From contig JAALGZ010000023.1 of the NCBI GenBank assembly GCA_015227615.1, positions 1-64,000 on the forward strand: 64,000 nt of DNA. Reading direction: 5' to 3'. A program made the position numbers and the translations under genes. A model generated the notes under the pieces. It was not told where the DNA came from and ran no database searches. It saw only the letters and a program-made list of their open reading frames with translations. This stretch comes from Labyrinthula sp. Ha (lineage: Eukaryota; Sar; Bigyra; Labyrinthulida; Labyrinthulaceae). Below, piece by piece: positions 8,449 through 21,470 of this stretch. How positions within the stretch are numbered: position 1 is the stretch's first letter; each line of letters starts with the position of its first letter.

Positions 8449-11389
8449 AGATTCTCTCTAGGGTTTTTATGAGAATGCAAATATTAATTGATTATAAGTA
8501 CTAAAAATTAGAATACATCTTGCTATTCACGAGTGTATTATTCTTTTAACTCTTTTTGCGTTTCTGTTTACAAATATTTGTTTACTTCGAACATTCTGAA
8601 ACTTAAAGACAAGCTATTCTATCCAGGGTTTTCCGTTTTCAGTTGAATTAATCCATAATAACTTTAGGTTGTTTCCTTTATTTTTTTTTGTAGATCTTAC
8701 TTACAAATACCAGAAAAACTATAAAAGAATTTAACCCAATATTCTATGTTAACAATGGATTTTTAAAAGAAGACATTCTAGTTGCGAAATAGATTCTCTT
8801 TAAGTGTTTTATTCTTATCCTAATTTTCATTAAGAATAAAATGGTGCTGAGATTAGTTTAAAGAAAAGTATATCAACAATATAGTTCTTTAACACAACAG
8901 AAATATTCTTTAATGAATACATTCTTTCCTTAAACTTAGTTTCTGAGATATTGAATATTATATTTATGACGATGTTTTTCATTTGGAAAATATATAGAAG
9001 TATTTTAGTGAATATTTATGAGGTGCCAATTTTAAACTTTTCTAATGAAACATTAAGTTTACAAAAAAAATAATTATCTGTGTATGAATATTTCTTTTTA
9101 TATTATTAACCCAATTCATTAAAGACAAAAAATCTCTTCTTCTGCTTCTATTATTTAATATATTTGAATTATTCTTTGGAGAATACTTTTCTGTTTATAG
9201 TAGTTTTTTCAGTTAAATTAGTTCAATCAGTTTCTTAAGAGCTATTATCTTGAGGTATCTGGAAGTATCGAGTCTTCACAATGGAGAAAATGATAATATA
9301 TTTTCTTCCTCAAGAAATTATTTGGGCAATATTTAAATATCCATAACTACGTGAATAGATTTTGAGATTTAATTTTGTGCTATTAAAACTCTTTGATATT
9401 GATTTATCAATACTGGTAAGCCATTATCGAGGTATGTTGTTATGTTTTTGATATAGTTTATTTCAGCTTTCCTGTTCAGTGGTGTTTTACATCTTGCTAA
9501 AAGGTGAAATGTGGTTAAAATTTTAGTGGGTATTGATATGTACGTGAACTTATGTTATATTATGAACTTATGATGGAGATATGATGGTAATAAGCGGTTG
9601 TTGGTTTGCTTTGAAGTGTTTTTCAGGAGATATGAACAGGTTGAGGTGATTTGAGAACCCAATTTACTGTTTTTTTACCTTCGTATTATGTGTTAATTTT
9701 TGCCCGTGGTGTTATACAAGGGTGTTTGTTCACTGATGTTTTTATGCTGTGAATCTACATTTGGTGATATTCGGTGATATAAATTTGAAATGAAATATCG
9801 TTAATCACGATTGACAAAGAATAATATAAGGGAAACTTATAGGTAGAAGTGCAATATGGTTACCTATTGGGTAAGTTCAACTCGGTATTCGAAATACTTT
9901 GAAATATATTATATTTTAGTAAACTTGGAATACTTTTTGTTAACCGTTAAGATATTAAGGAAAAGAAAAAAAAAAGTTTTATTTTTTATTGAGAGCGTAT
10001 TCTAATGAAAAGAGAGAGATTTATTAATCTATTGTTTCTGATATTCGAATATATTGAATAAACTCAAAGTTTTTCCCCTGATTTTAGGCCTCATGTAGTC
10101 ATTTTATTTGTTAACGACACGTAAAACGCAATGGGCAAGATAGTTTATTTTGTAGCTAATGTTCTGACCGCTAGTACCTGAAAATTCAAAAATGGCATAG
10201 TTTAAGTAGGCGACCAATATTTAAACCTTTTTTCAGCCAAACGCAGCTCCTTTGCATGTCTTATGCTTGTTATAATTTGGTTTTTTGGATGTTGTGGAAA
10301 TATTTATCACAAAGTTGTTTGGTGAAAGAAAATTGATATTGTGGGTAATGAAATATTGGGATAAAGATAAATAGTAGAAGGTGATGACCTGTTTTAGAGA
10401 AATACAGTTATAATCACAATAGAAAACTAGCTGCAATGTTTTGAATACAATAGCCATGAGTTTTTAAGCCTCAAATAATAAATAGAAGAATACTCGTATT
10501 TTTTAAAAACCAAGGAAGAAGCGAAGTTATGAGTTAAGAAATTTAATTGTGGAGTAGATGTGCCCATTACCATTGAAGTATTTCTTGTGCACACAACTAA
10601 TTTAGCGGTATATTGAGTATTTGGCTTTTGTTTCTTTTATTAATTGAATTAATTTTTGTAACAGAAATGCTTCTTATATTTATACACTTAAGAATTTCTG
10701 TTTTGTTATAAGTCCTGTGTTCTAAGCTACTTAGCAGAGTCAATGCAGCCATGCTGGTTTATTTTGGTGATATTGATTTTTTGCTTAGGTTGAGATTTAT
10801 ATGAGCCATGATAATATTAAGTAGGGCTTAGATATAAATGAGGGGTGGCGAAGAATAGCTGCTTGAGCCTTCGTTTGGCAAAATCTGGTTAGCTGGTTCA
10901 TCTTGTGCGGGCATTCAGAGGATCTACACACTTGCAATATCTCTTTAATTTACTTAGAATAATTGAACATATATTTTGAGATAATACAATGTTTAGATTT
11001 CACTTTAAGGATGATGACGTCGAATGATGTAATATTTTAGGTGTGTCATTTTGACTATATGAAACGGAAATAAGGTATTGGATATATTACTTCTAGGAAT
11101 TTAAAATCAATGTTCGAGGTACTAGAAGTTATAATAACTGTGAATACTTAATACAAACAAACTTTCTAAGGATACAGAGAAATCATAGCAGGCACTTGAA
11201 GGCTAAGAATCAGCAGTAGAAACGTACTAAGAAGGAAACAAGTGCTTCAAAATTGAATTAAATTCGAAACTAATAATGTTGTGGCTTCTTAGAGTTGTCA
11301 AGAAGCTATAATTCCCGGTTATTAGAGCCAGTAGATAATGTGAGTAATGAAGAAATAATGGAGTAAAAAGTTAGAGAAGAGCGTCAAGC
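8449..11389. other. Gene-poor AT-rich region
   Basis: Nearly 3 kb without a convincing open frame or RNA gene. The few frames of 60-75 codons lack recognisable domains. A G-richer stretch begins near 10850 and may be the eroded 5' part of the Ty3 relic that follows. No LTR pair was found. Confidence 0.45.
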
Positions 11390-13346
11390 AGAAGAGCTTC
11401 AGGTAACCATGGGTTGAACTGACCCAATTACAGTGGCGCAAGAGCTAGCCGTCGACTCAAATATGATGGTTATTAGAAGGACCAAACATTAAGTGTTGTT
11501 GGAGCCTGGTGAAAGACTGTTACCAAGGTTGGAGCAGTTAGAGGTTAGTCAGGATCAAAGTCGAGTAGGCATAGCAGATCATGTAGCGAATGGATTAGCA
11601 GGAGGAGCTAGATGAATGCAACGGGCAGAAAGAGTTGAAGAGGAACCAGAGTCGGAGGGGAGTAAAAATAAAGGTAGCCCTGAGGACGAGGATGATAGTT
11701 GGGAGCCAGTAACCTTGTGGGAGAGTGTTGAGTTGAGGTTGAGAGCAAAATAGTATTAGAATAAACGTTTACTAGACTCTCTGAAGCCATCAGATGTAAC
11801 CATATTTCTGGATCAACTTGGGGTGTATGAGGAAACGGTGGTCATTGGAGGCTCAAACACCCGGAGCTTGAGCTTATTCTATGTCTTTTGAATAATGTAA
11901 AAGCTAAATTGATAGATGAGGAGATTAAGCTGAAGCGGCTCAGGAAGATCAAAATACAGAACGATCGTAGCAGAACGAAATGGCTTTGAACCAGGTAACT
12001 CAGGTAAGATAAACCAACTAAGGAATCACAGCTAGTTTCATGTCCAAATTCATTTTCCGATGTGACTTTATTACAAAGTGACTTGAAATGAACAATAAAT
12101 CCATGAAAAATGAACTATGCTATAAAATCATTAGAAAACTGCCAACGTAACTAGGAACTAAGATAAACTAGGATGTTCAGTCATAGTGGGTCTGGCAGGA
12201 AATACAATAAATTGAAACGGATTTTTCGTAAACTGGCTCTTGAAGTATCCACTTTCGGCCTTCAGAGTCCCGGAATGGTCATTAAATATAAAGGTCAAAA
12301 GGAGGAAAATTTATAAAAGAAAGAAAAATACATGTTGCTAAAGAATTCAAGGACAAGAAAAATGTTCCTAAATCCTAGGAATTGTACAGAATGCGGAAAG
12401 TAAAGTTAGAGAATGGTGAATACCGCCACATAATTCCTCGTTCCATGCCTAAATAGGAACGAAAAGAATACTTTCAGCAAATCAGTTACACATATTCTGC
12501 ATTTCATCTCAACACATGCTGTATACATGTTATTTCATAAGGAAGAGAGATGGGGTCAAAGCTAAAAAGGGGATATAAATGTAGTAGGGGAACCTGGTTA
12601 TATTCGGGGAGTCAGAAAAGTAGTTAAGGAAATAGCCGCAGTTAATGAAATAGTGGAAGAAGAATGGATTGTTGGTGTAGTGGACAATGTTGAATCCTTG
12701 CATGATGAACAGAGTAGTGAACAAAAAGAAGAGTTATATAACGTTGGGACACAGCAGTGGGTGGATCTCAATTTGAGGGTGATGTGTGAAGAAAAAGAAA
12801 TTTGACCTGGAGCAAGTCTACCGCAAATCAATATCCCCAGATACCAGCAACTGCTAAAAAGTAAAACAGAAGATAGAGTATAGACATTAAAAAGAGAGGC
12901 CGAGCTGGGCCCAGTCCTATCCTGTCGTTTACTTGGTGCTCTACTCCAAAATATATGTGCTTTAGAAAGAGTTAAGTCAAGTGTGACTTTAACTAGTTGG
13001 CACCGGTGAACATTAGAATGAAGGAGAAAGTGATTCAGTATCCTAACAAGTCATATCTAGAGAATAAGAATATTTTGGGAGTAATCAAGAGCAAGATAAT
13101 GGAATTAGAAGAAACGGAGAAGGTAGTTCAAAATCAGGACCTATATTTTTGTCACCCAGAATGACGATGCCTAAGTTGAATAAAACAAACAACTACCGGA
13201 TGGTGGTCAGTTTAAGGTGTTTTAATCAGAGTGTCAAGCCGAGTGGAAAGGGATTGACCGAAGTTGTTTTATAGCTATTGTGACTTCAAGGGAACGAAAA
13301 ATACTCTGGATCCTTCGACGGGTTCTCCGGGCTTGATTACCTAAGA

Positions 13347-13742
13347 GTGGAACCCGAGGCGGAAAACTTCAAAGACATGGTGACGCCCTGGGGTAGATAC
13401 ATCATGAAAATGGCTCCACAAGCACTCATCAATACACCAGCTGCTTACCAGGAACGGGTGATATCAGTAGTGTTAAGGGAAGTGAAAAGAAAGACTTTGT
13501 TTAGCCAGGGAAGTCTACAGTGGGTCGACGACACTTTATTCTATGTGCCTACTTTGCCTAAATATTTGGAGAAGTTAGGGAGGCTATTACAGGAATGTAA
13601 TGCAATGAATTTTCAGTTGCACATCGATAAGTGTCATCTAATGAGCAAGAAGAAGCCGTGGTGTATACGGGTGTTCGAGAATTGTAGTTGGCGATACAAC
13701 TTTGAACACTTCATTAAATTATCCAAAATAAGGAAGTCATAA
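13347..13742 (+). pseudogene. Element D reverse transcriptase fragment
   Basis: The fragment carries the fingers-palm pattern of Ty3 reverse transcriptases: TPWGRYIMKMAPQALINTPA (the usual T.wG.y...MP.GL.NAPa block), followed by a YxDD-equivalent QWVDDTLFY and the downstream HIDKCHLM segment (usual h..KC.f). The same WVND/WLDD-type active site context occurs in elements A and B, linking D to them. It is a fossil fragment. Confidence 0.8.
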
Positions 13743-15179
13743 AAAATAGGTCACGTTGAAGACATTGTTTATCTTTCAATATGGCTAGCGAGCACCATTC
13801 CAGGTTTAACAGAAACAAATAACTATTTTAATACAAGGATGTATGAGTTTGAGGGACGAGTAAAAGTGAAGCATGGGAAAAAAGTAGGTAAAACTAAGGG
13901 AAATACAGAACCACTGGAACCTTGATTGAGCATTGAGAATCAATAGCAGCTTGAGAAATATTTCATCACTATTGACCAAAGTACACATCAAATCCTAAAT
14001 TTATATAAAAAGGAAGAATGTTTTTGTAGATTGCCGATGCTAATTTCTAATTTCGGTGCTTGGTAATAACCTTGTAGGACGATGATGACTGGAGATTTGT
14101 ATATTTTCTGATTAGCGAGATTGTCAACTTGACTCTGTATTGAAACCTTACAAATAAGGAAATGATTCCCTTGATACAAATCATTGGACGATTTTGTTTC
14201 ATGCTCATATGACATGAGGTCTCCATCGACATTTTTACGGACTATCAAAATTTAGTGTATATTACGAGGAACCCGGCTGAAGTAAAAAAATGATACTGAG
14301 AAGAATACAACGATGGATCCTCTCAATTCAAGAGTTCTAGATGATGATCAAGCATATTACCGGTGACAGTAATGTCCTTGAGAGCCTTCTGACAAGATGG
14401 AATACACTCCCACGGAGGAGACTCAGAGATAAAAGAGGGAAAAATTGTTGATACGGCAATGTAAGGGCGGGACCTTAATTGAAGAGATATGAAATTCTTA
14501 GCTAGTGAGAAGGATGTAGCTTTACTTAAATGGTAGGTAATGGAGATGATGTGGATGGATTCAGGTTCTAAGACAGAGATGGTAAAGGTGTCGGTGATGT
14601 CTTTAAAGGAGTTGAGACGGAGTTTGAAGATGATGAAGCTCATCAAAGGAAGAATGGGAAGGGGTATCGTTTCCAAAGAGGAGAATAAAGCGGGAAAATT
14701 CCTAGTAAGAAGGTGGTTATATTACTGTAGCAAATATGAAACTGGAGCAAAAAGATGAATTTGTTAAGGGAGATGATGAAATATACAGCAAGAAGGATGG
14801 TAAAGTGGTTATAGCTATATAAATTTTCGAGCAATTTTCTATCTGTGTCCACAGGTGTACTGTTCATCGTAGCGTTAAAAAGGTCTGTAACATCTTTGAT
14901 AACACCCTATTTATGAAACTAAATAAAATTGAAGTAAAGAAAAGAGTCATCAGGTTAAAAAATCGTCGCCTCTATTGCGATAAGGATATGAAGATGATTT
15001 GGAGACGTTTAGGGAGGATGTGTGATGCAAAAAGATGAAACTGGTGCTGCACATGAATCTTGAATGTTAACAAGGAGTATGTGTTGTTAATAGCGAGAGA
15101 TTTGAGTAGAAAGCTTTTGTTGCTACATGATGATCTCACTAGTGCAGAGGCTATGGTTAGAGGGTTCAATTTATAGAGA

Positions 15180-15915
15180 ACTCATCACGAATGTCCATTT
15201 GTGATGGCGCTGGTTACAAGACAAGTATCACATTTTTTAATATGATTTGTGAGAGGTTCAAAGAACTGCACCCAGCAGAACACAAGTTTTCTGTGATGTA
15301 CTCACCTTGGAGCAATGTGACTACAGAATTGATGAATCAATATGTATTGCGAGTTCTCAGGTAACTGTGTAGTTTGTTCATCTTGAAAAAAGAAGTTTAA
15401 ACTGTTCTCCTACCTCGAGTTATAACTGTTGTCTAGAATAGTGACCCTCAATTTGAATGCTCACCCAATGACTCTAGAACAGTATTACCATAAAGAACGC
15501 ACTCAGAGCAATATTTAATATAAGTGGAAGAGCAGGTTACTTCACATTTCTGTAAAAGTTTAATTAAAAAAAATGTCGAGAACCACGAAAATTATGTCAG
15601 CTGGTGGCAGGAACCATGGGTGAGTTTAAAGTTAGTAAATATGAAGTGATGCAACTGATTATAGAAAAAAGAGGAAGGAGTTTTAGATATGTGAATTCAA
15701 AATTCAGGTGTTCGAGTATTAATTTTGGTTCGATTAACCGTGCCCTGATATCAAGGGTTCAAACCTCGATATTGACCGATGAATTTTCGTTGCATTGGAT
15801 AGGACCTTACTTGGTTGATAAGGTACACGGAGCTGATATATACAGAGTGCAATCTCTAATAGGAAAGAAAGATACGATCAATACACAGAGGTTGATGATG
15901 TACGAGGGAAAATAG
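15180..15915 (+). pseudogene. Element D integrase fragment
   Basis: Near 15240-15360 the sequence reads as an integrase core (FSVMYSPWSN followed by ELMN), matching SVAYSPWTNG in element B. From 15604 a C-terminal segment contains LHWIGPYLVDKVHGADIYRV and SLIGKKDTINTQRL. These correspond to LNWIGPYQIINIVSKDVYEV and SLLGKRRVIHASRL in B. It is a decayed fossil. Confidence 0.7.
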
Positions 15916-16139
15916 CAGTAGTCTAAGAAGACCAGCGAGATTACACAGACCTTCCGTTATAATCTAAGTCTCTATTTGTTACACAAGCTCATGGATGTTT
16001 GCAGAATTTATTAAAGATGACACGTTTTCACCTGGTGGAAAAATTTCCAAGGCTGAAGGCGAACTAGCAGGGTCCCCGTAGGATACATAAGAATGTTCTC
16101 CATATCCTATAGAAGTTTGTTCGTGAAAATAAAGGGGAT

Positions 16140-17270
16140 TAGAATTAGTTGGAGGCTGCGATCGAAGTGATCAGGGAGTGAGAGTTAGTTAGATTTATGG
16201 ACATTATGGAAGAGGTAGGCTTGATGGATTAATGGTATAAGAATGATGGAGATAGTTAGAATAAAGGTACATAGGAGATTGTCAAGAATCCTAAGAAATT
16301 TTTGAGCATGTGTGAAGGGGTGATCACAGGGTTGAAAAGTTCAGAAGGCTGGACGGAGATGGGCGATAAGGTGTTTGAAGCAGACTTCAAAAATGTGGGG
16401 ATTGGAAATTGGAAGGAGTTGATAAAAAGATGATATTTGCCAGGGGAAAACAAGTCCCAGACACAAAATATGCTGCAGTTGAAAATAGGATCCCGGATAA
16501 TTCTTGAGTTTGCTGGATTGAAATTTGGGTTTGAAGTGTTGAAAAAAAATGAAATGATTGGAGGAATGGGGCGTTTCATAGCAGAGGGATGATCATAAAG
16601 CAAGAACCCCAGATACCATTTGAAGAATTGAAGGAGATAATAAGAAAGACAAAGGATATGTTTGAGAGAAAAGGGGTTGGGTTCAGTTGGAGAAATATAC
16701 CATTGCTAGATTTAGATTAGATCACTAACCCTAGGCTCAGTTTTGGGATATTCGGAGATAAATTAGATTCGTGGAGGAATGAAGTTAGTGGGGAAAGTGT
16801 TGTTAATTAATGATGGAATAATTGAATCAAAGGAAACTGAGGAAAGATGAGATTGATGTTTGGTGGAAAGGTTACAACAGCGCTGTTGGATTCAGGAGAT
16901 GTTTTGAATTGCATTAGTTTGAAGTAGATGGAGAAATTGGAGCTATATGTAGAGGAACGGCCCGCCTATATTGTAAAGATATAGGTGGAAAAGTTGGCTA
17001 TAGTTGGAAAAATTAGTTGAAAAGGAGTGCTGTAACTGGTAGAGAGGCATGTCCAGTGGGATGATCAAGTTTTCCATGCATTGGAACTAGATTTGAATTA
17101 AAGTATTTTGACTAATTTTGAATTAGAAAACTTTGGATGGATGTCACTAGAATTAATTCAAAAGAAATCGGGGCTGTCGGAGATGTACATGATGGAGTTG
17201 AGCGAGTCAGGAGTATTGAAAAAATAGAGGAGAATACTCAACGAGGAGCTCCATAAGCAATTTAAAGCCA
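16140..17270 (+). mobile_element. Element E: gag-protease relic of a second Ty3-like element
   Basis: On the same strand and directly after the end of D, the sequence reads as gag-like helices (around 16250-16740, for example EFAGLKFGFEVLKKNE) and then an aspartic-protease-like stretch near 16880-16920 (TALLDSGDVLNCIS, the D[ST]G motif). Gag and protease following an integrase means a second element rather than the continuation of D. It is short, decayed and has no visible LTR. Confidence 0.45.
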
Positions 17271-18044
17271 GGAAATTGCTCCAAGTCTCTGAAAAAATAT
17301 ATCACAGAACAAATGATAACATTCTAAACGTTATAATGGGTGTTACTGTATATTATATTTATTGTGTTTCTGGTTGTAGAGAATACAAAAATTATTATTC
17401 TTTGCATCTAGATTCAACCTCAGGAGAGTTTTTCAAGATGAAAGATATTTGTAGTTTGAATCTTGATAAAACATAAAGTATCATGTGGTCCTACTAGATT
17501 TGAAATAGAGCAAAGGAGCATTTATTTTGACATTTAGAAGATTTTCACTTGGTTATAATGTTTTTTCCAATAAAGAATTGTTAAATTTGAAGTAAAAAAA
17601 ACTATCAGGTCAGGTATTTGTTGTTCTTTGAATCACTAATACAATAATTGAACTGGACCTACAATGTATACGGAGATGGAGATCTAGATTGTTGTGACTG
17701 GTAGTTGGAGAGAAACCATCACAATAAAGCAAACTGTTAACTATCAGGGAAACCTCGTCAGACATAATAATGAAGTATTACTACTTTTAGTTAGAGGGAA
17801 GTACAAATCTTTTAAACAGGTTTTAGGTGATGTAATATAAACTATAGTTTATGAATAAACAATTAATTCCGATGAAGAGTACGAATTTATTGAACAGTTG
17901 TTGCTCAGTAAATATATGTTGCCAATATTCAAAAGAAGGTAGAACTACAGATCTCTGTGGTATATGGTTAGAAACATACTCAACCAAATCTAACGAAGGA
18001 TAAAGTATTGTGATTTGGAGATGCAAATTGCTTTGAGCAAGTGT
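17271..18044. other. Spacer between relics E and A
   Basis: AT-rich DNA with a 66-codon open frame at 17276-17476 (contains YYIYCVSGCREYKNYYSLHL) that I do not recognise. No LTR or gene was identified. Confidence 0.35.
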
Positions 18045-18350
18045 TGGTGTTAGCCCTGCGCTGATATGTAGCAGTGACTAACGCCTAGTTTTATTTTAGT
18101 TTTGTTTAAATACCAAAACGTTGGAATAATTAGTTCGTATTGGAACTGACCGCAAATAGTTTTAGGCATCTGTGATAGCCGCTTGCAATACGACATTACT
18201 GTTATTGTTAGTCGTTAACTGTTTTTCAAGGATCAAAGACAAAGTTACTTCTAATTAAATCCGAACGTTATCCTGATAAACACAAGTTATTTATGAAAAA
18301 GAAGATTTATTACCTATCTTATTTCATATATTTCTCGTTTATTTGCACAG
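18045..18350 (+). repeat. Element A 5' LTR
   Basis: Aligns with 24997-25310: both contain CTAACGCCTAGTTTTATTTT/CTAATGCTTAGTTGTATTTT, the shared ATAGTTTTRGGCATCTGTGA block and CAAGTTATTTAYGA. It starts with TG. The right edge is uncertain because similarity fades after about 18300. Confidence 0.75.
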
Positions 18351-18502
18351 CTTGCTTTCCATTAATTACCCCTTATTGTAATTCCATTCTTACCATATTA
18401 TCCCTGTATTGTAGATTTATTCTCGTTTTTTTGCCCCTTTCAGCTCAGTGCATCAATTATTAAAGCTTCAAACTGTGAAACCTGGAAAGTGACAATCTAT
18501 AC

Positions 18503-19491
18503 GTGAAATTAGACGAGCGAAATAAACCCAGATATTATTATTTTGATGGAAATCACAAGGTTTATATTGATATGGCAGGTAAGAAGAAAAATACAAATGC
18601 ACCGCTTACGGCCAATATACTGGAAGCACTGAAGAAGCTAAGCTCTCCTTTTTTAGAACCACCTTGCTTATATGTTTTGATAAACTTGGACAAGGAACGT
18701 TTAATAAATTTTATTGTAAGGGCAAAACGTATGTATAGAATTGCTCCTGATCTAAGGATTATTGACTGGATTTCTGGCAAAATATGTTATAAGCTAGAAA
18801 CCCATTATACGGATTTGGAAAACATTGAAGCTGTATTAGAACATTTAGAAAGTATCGAAAAGCTCAGGGCCGAATCCAGATACCAGTACAACATTGCACA
18901 ATTAGGCAATGAGCTGGATTTTCCCAAAGATGCCAATAACCAAAAAGATGCCTTCACCGAATTATTTTTTAAGGTGTGCGAGATATGGGGCCGGGAAAAA
19001 TAAAAAACAAAAGAACACCAAAAACAGCGATCAAATCAACTATCAAACGTTTATCTAAGTACTTCGAGGTCAATGACAATAGCTCCAATGACTTATTACC
19101 CCATGTCAATACAGTGGAGGAACTAAAAAAAGTATCCCAAGTGGTTGCTTTAGTCGTAGATGCTAATATCCAAAAAAAAAGGTATAACTCCAACGATTTG
19201 ACCTTACACTCCCATAGCATTTTAAATATTAATAATCAACCTAATACCCCTGAACATATAGTTTCTCCAATGATACTGAACGTGGAACGCTTTTTTGAGC
19301 CAATAGAGAGAATGATGGCAGCTCTCAACTCAACCCAAATAAATATGAATAAGTGTAAAAGTTGTGGAGAAACCGAGTATTATGACACACAATGCAAAGC
19401 AGTTAACATAACTCCTTCGAACACACCCAACTTTAATTTTTCCAATAGCTCCAATCGAAATAACAACTCACAAAAGTTTCATAGGAATTAG
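18503..19491 (+). pseudogene. Element A gag region with zinc knuckle
   Basis: Helical, charged coding sequence begins about 150-200 bp inside the 5' LTR. Its C-terminal part is asparagine- and serine-rich and contains CKSCGETEYYDTQC, which looks like a divergent nucleocapsid zinc knuckle. Gag would package the element RNA. It is a fossil. Confidence 0.65.
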
Positions 19492-19499
19492 AAGCCCGG

Positions 19500-21470
19500 A
19501 AGAATTATTCTTTGTTTTCAACCGAAAGTTAATCCAGTAAAATTTATCGAGTTATTGGGAAGAAGCTATTGGCACGTTGTTAAAGGTGTCCTCGATAGCG
19601 TCGAGGTCAGACAACAGGGTTCATTAAGACACATGGGCAATATTGCCCTATGCTTTTGTCACCCCATTTGAACCTGCAAGTAAAGTTGGCCAACAACACT
19701 CCAATTCCCGTTGTTAAGGTAGGGGTATAACCGTCAGGGTGAGGGTAGATCAAGCTGAGCCTGCCCACTTAGGCAAGATGCGCATATTCAAGGTCGACGA
19801 TCCTCACTTCGACACGATCTATCTTGGCAGAGAAACATTGTTTAAGATTGTAACAATGCTGGAGCAGGTATCAGTTAGAATTTCCTCTTGGCAATGTAAA
19901 CTCTTGGCACCTTTTTTTGAATCAACAGCAAAAAAATAAAATACAGGAGATGATGTGAAGATGCTGACACATGATTAGTATCTAACTATGCCAGCGGCTC
20001 CAGACGCTTGAACTACTATCAAAGACGTTAATTTTTTCTATTCAAATTTCGAGGAGGTTTTACATTTTTGGAAAAGGGCAAAGAAAGTCTCAGGGACAAA
20101 AAGTTCTCTCATACAAGATTTACGAAACTGAAAATGGCCAAAACAACAAAGGAGATAGATTTTACGACCTCGAACAAAGTTGTGAACCTCAAGAAAGTAG
20201 ATGGTTTATTTGGATATATCTGCCAATGATCGAATCCGGATGGTGCACCCATATGAAGAAGTATATGAGATGAATATCCCAGAAGTATCATATTTTGGAG
20301 GCGATGGAAAGATCTTACATACGGAAATTGAACAGAATAATGTTAAAAAGTTTATGTACGACTATATTTGCAATCTTACTTGTATTTCAAAAAAAACAGA
20401 AAGAGAGGCTGAAAGATGTTTCTCTTAAGAACATCAAGGTATTTGACCTGGCTCAGGGCACCAGCCAGATAAGCGATCTAACACGTTTGTTTGGCATTTA
20501 GCCCCCAATGCCCAACCGGGGATTAGTGTGAAGTGGATGCATGTTAGCCAAAAAGAAAAATCATGGTAAAATAATAGAGTAGATGAAATCATAGACACTA
20601 AGATATTGAAACGGGTCGGAGACCCTATATATTCTGCCCCATACACGTTGCTCCACAGAAAAATGGCGACCCAAACAAACAATATGGTCTAGTTGTAGAT
20701 ATGAGATGAGTCAACGATTTTACCATTAGAAATTCCCTCTTACTACCACATTTATAACAACAGTTGCAAATGACTTGAAACAAAGTATTTTACAAAAATG
20801 TCGATATAATGTTCGGTTTTGATTACCTTCAGATCCAAGAGGATTTAAACCATTTTTAACATAGCAGCACCCTGGGGAGCCACCTATCTATTTCAAGGCA
20901 CAGTCCAAGGGTGGAAGAACTGTCCTATGTATTTTCAAGACAGTATCTACGGAGAGATATTGGAAGGAAGTAGATTTATAGAGCCTGACTCAATAGTTAG
21001 AGGCCTAGTCCAATGGGTTAATGATGTTCTTTTTTACTCTAAAATGTTTGATTTATAGGGTGATATAATGGACAAAGTATTACAAAGATTTATTAAGAAG
21101 AAAGTAAGATTGAACATGAAGAAATTCGTTTTCATTGACACGAAGATAAGATATTGTGTAGAACATTTGAAGAAGGGTACTTATTCATACGAACCAGAGT
21201 TGTAAAAGAAGATCTTAAATACAAAAGACCCGTGTACCAACATCAGTTGGCGGGCATTTTATATGTGTGTAACTGGCTGGGACATACGATTTACAAACTC
21301 ACTGAATACAGGTCCAGATTTGCAAAAGCAGTAAAACTGAAGATTAAACAATCTAAATTAAAAAGACTTAAGTTACCCATTTCATGGACAAATGGGCTCA
21401 TTGATGCATGGGAGTCTTTTTTTTCTGCAAATTTTCAATGCTATGAGAAGAAATTTATCAATGTATGACC
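19500..21470 (+). pseudogene. Element A protease and reverse transcriptase region
   Basis: The 3' part of the protease region reads IFKVDDPHFDTIYLGRETL, corresponding to RFFCVDSELWDEMIIGDRTL in element B. The RT palm appears near 20860-21050 (AAPWGATYLF, then QWVNDVLFYS). The connection domain follows (PVYQHQLAGILYVCNWLG, matching PEYRHQMAQLVYLANWIS in B). Decayed. Confidence 0.75.

Larger units (their letters stand above)
5745..8450 (+). repeat. Inverted segmental duplication, copy 1 (carries the Roco gene)
   Basis: This segment matches the reverse complement of about 44893-47515. The match includes roughly 850 bp of upstream DNA as well as the gene. For example, GGGAGATAGAAGAGTTTGT at 6048 recurs in reverse complement near 47240, and the CATTAAGGAATAAATC-like upstream blocks recur in the same order. 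The left edge lies in a stretch containing TTAACGTTAA (5770s), a motif also present at the matching edge of copy 2. Copy 1 keeps a long open frame; copy 2 does not. Confidence 0.85.
11390..15960 (+). mobile_element. Element D: heavily decayed Ty3-like LTR retrotransposon
   Basis: Coding relics appear in gag-pol order on the plus strand: acidic gag-like sequence near 11400-11800 (PESEGSKNKGSPEDEDDSWE), reverse transcriptase near 13150-13750, integrase core near 15200-15370 and an integrase C-terminal segment at 15604-15915. It carries dozens of breaks. No LTRs, chromodomain or MT-A70 module could be recognised. The decay suggests it is much older than elements B and C. Confidence 0.7.

Noticed and set aside
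10233-10457. 74-codon minus-strand frame in the gene-poor stretch
   Set aside because: No domain, no conservation in the window and a composition like that of non-coding AT-rich DNA.
15750-15775. GGGTTCAAACC-like word suggesting a tRNA T-arm
   Set aside because: It lies inside the integrase C-terminal coding relic of element D, and no acceptor or anticodon stems pair around it.
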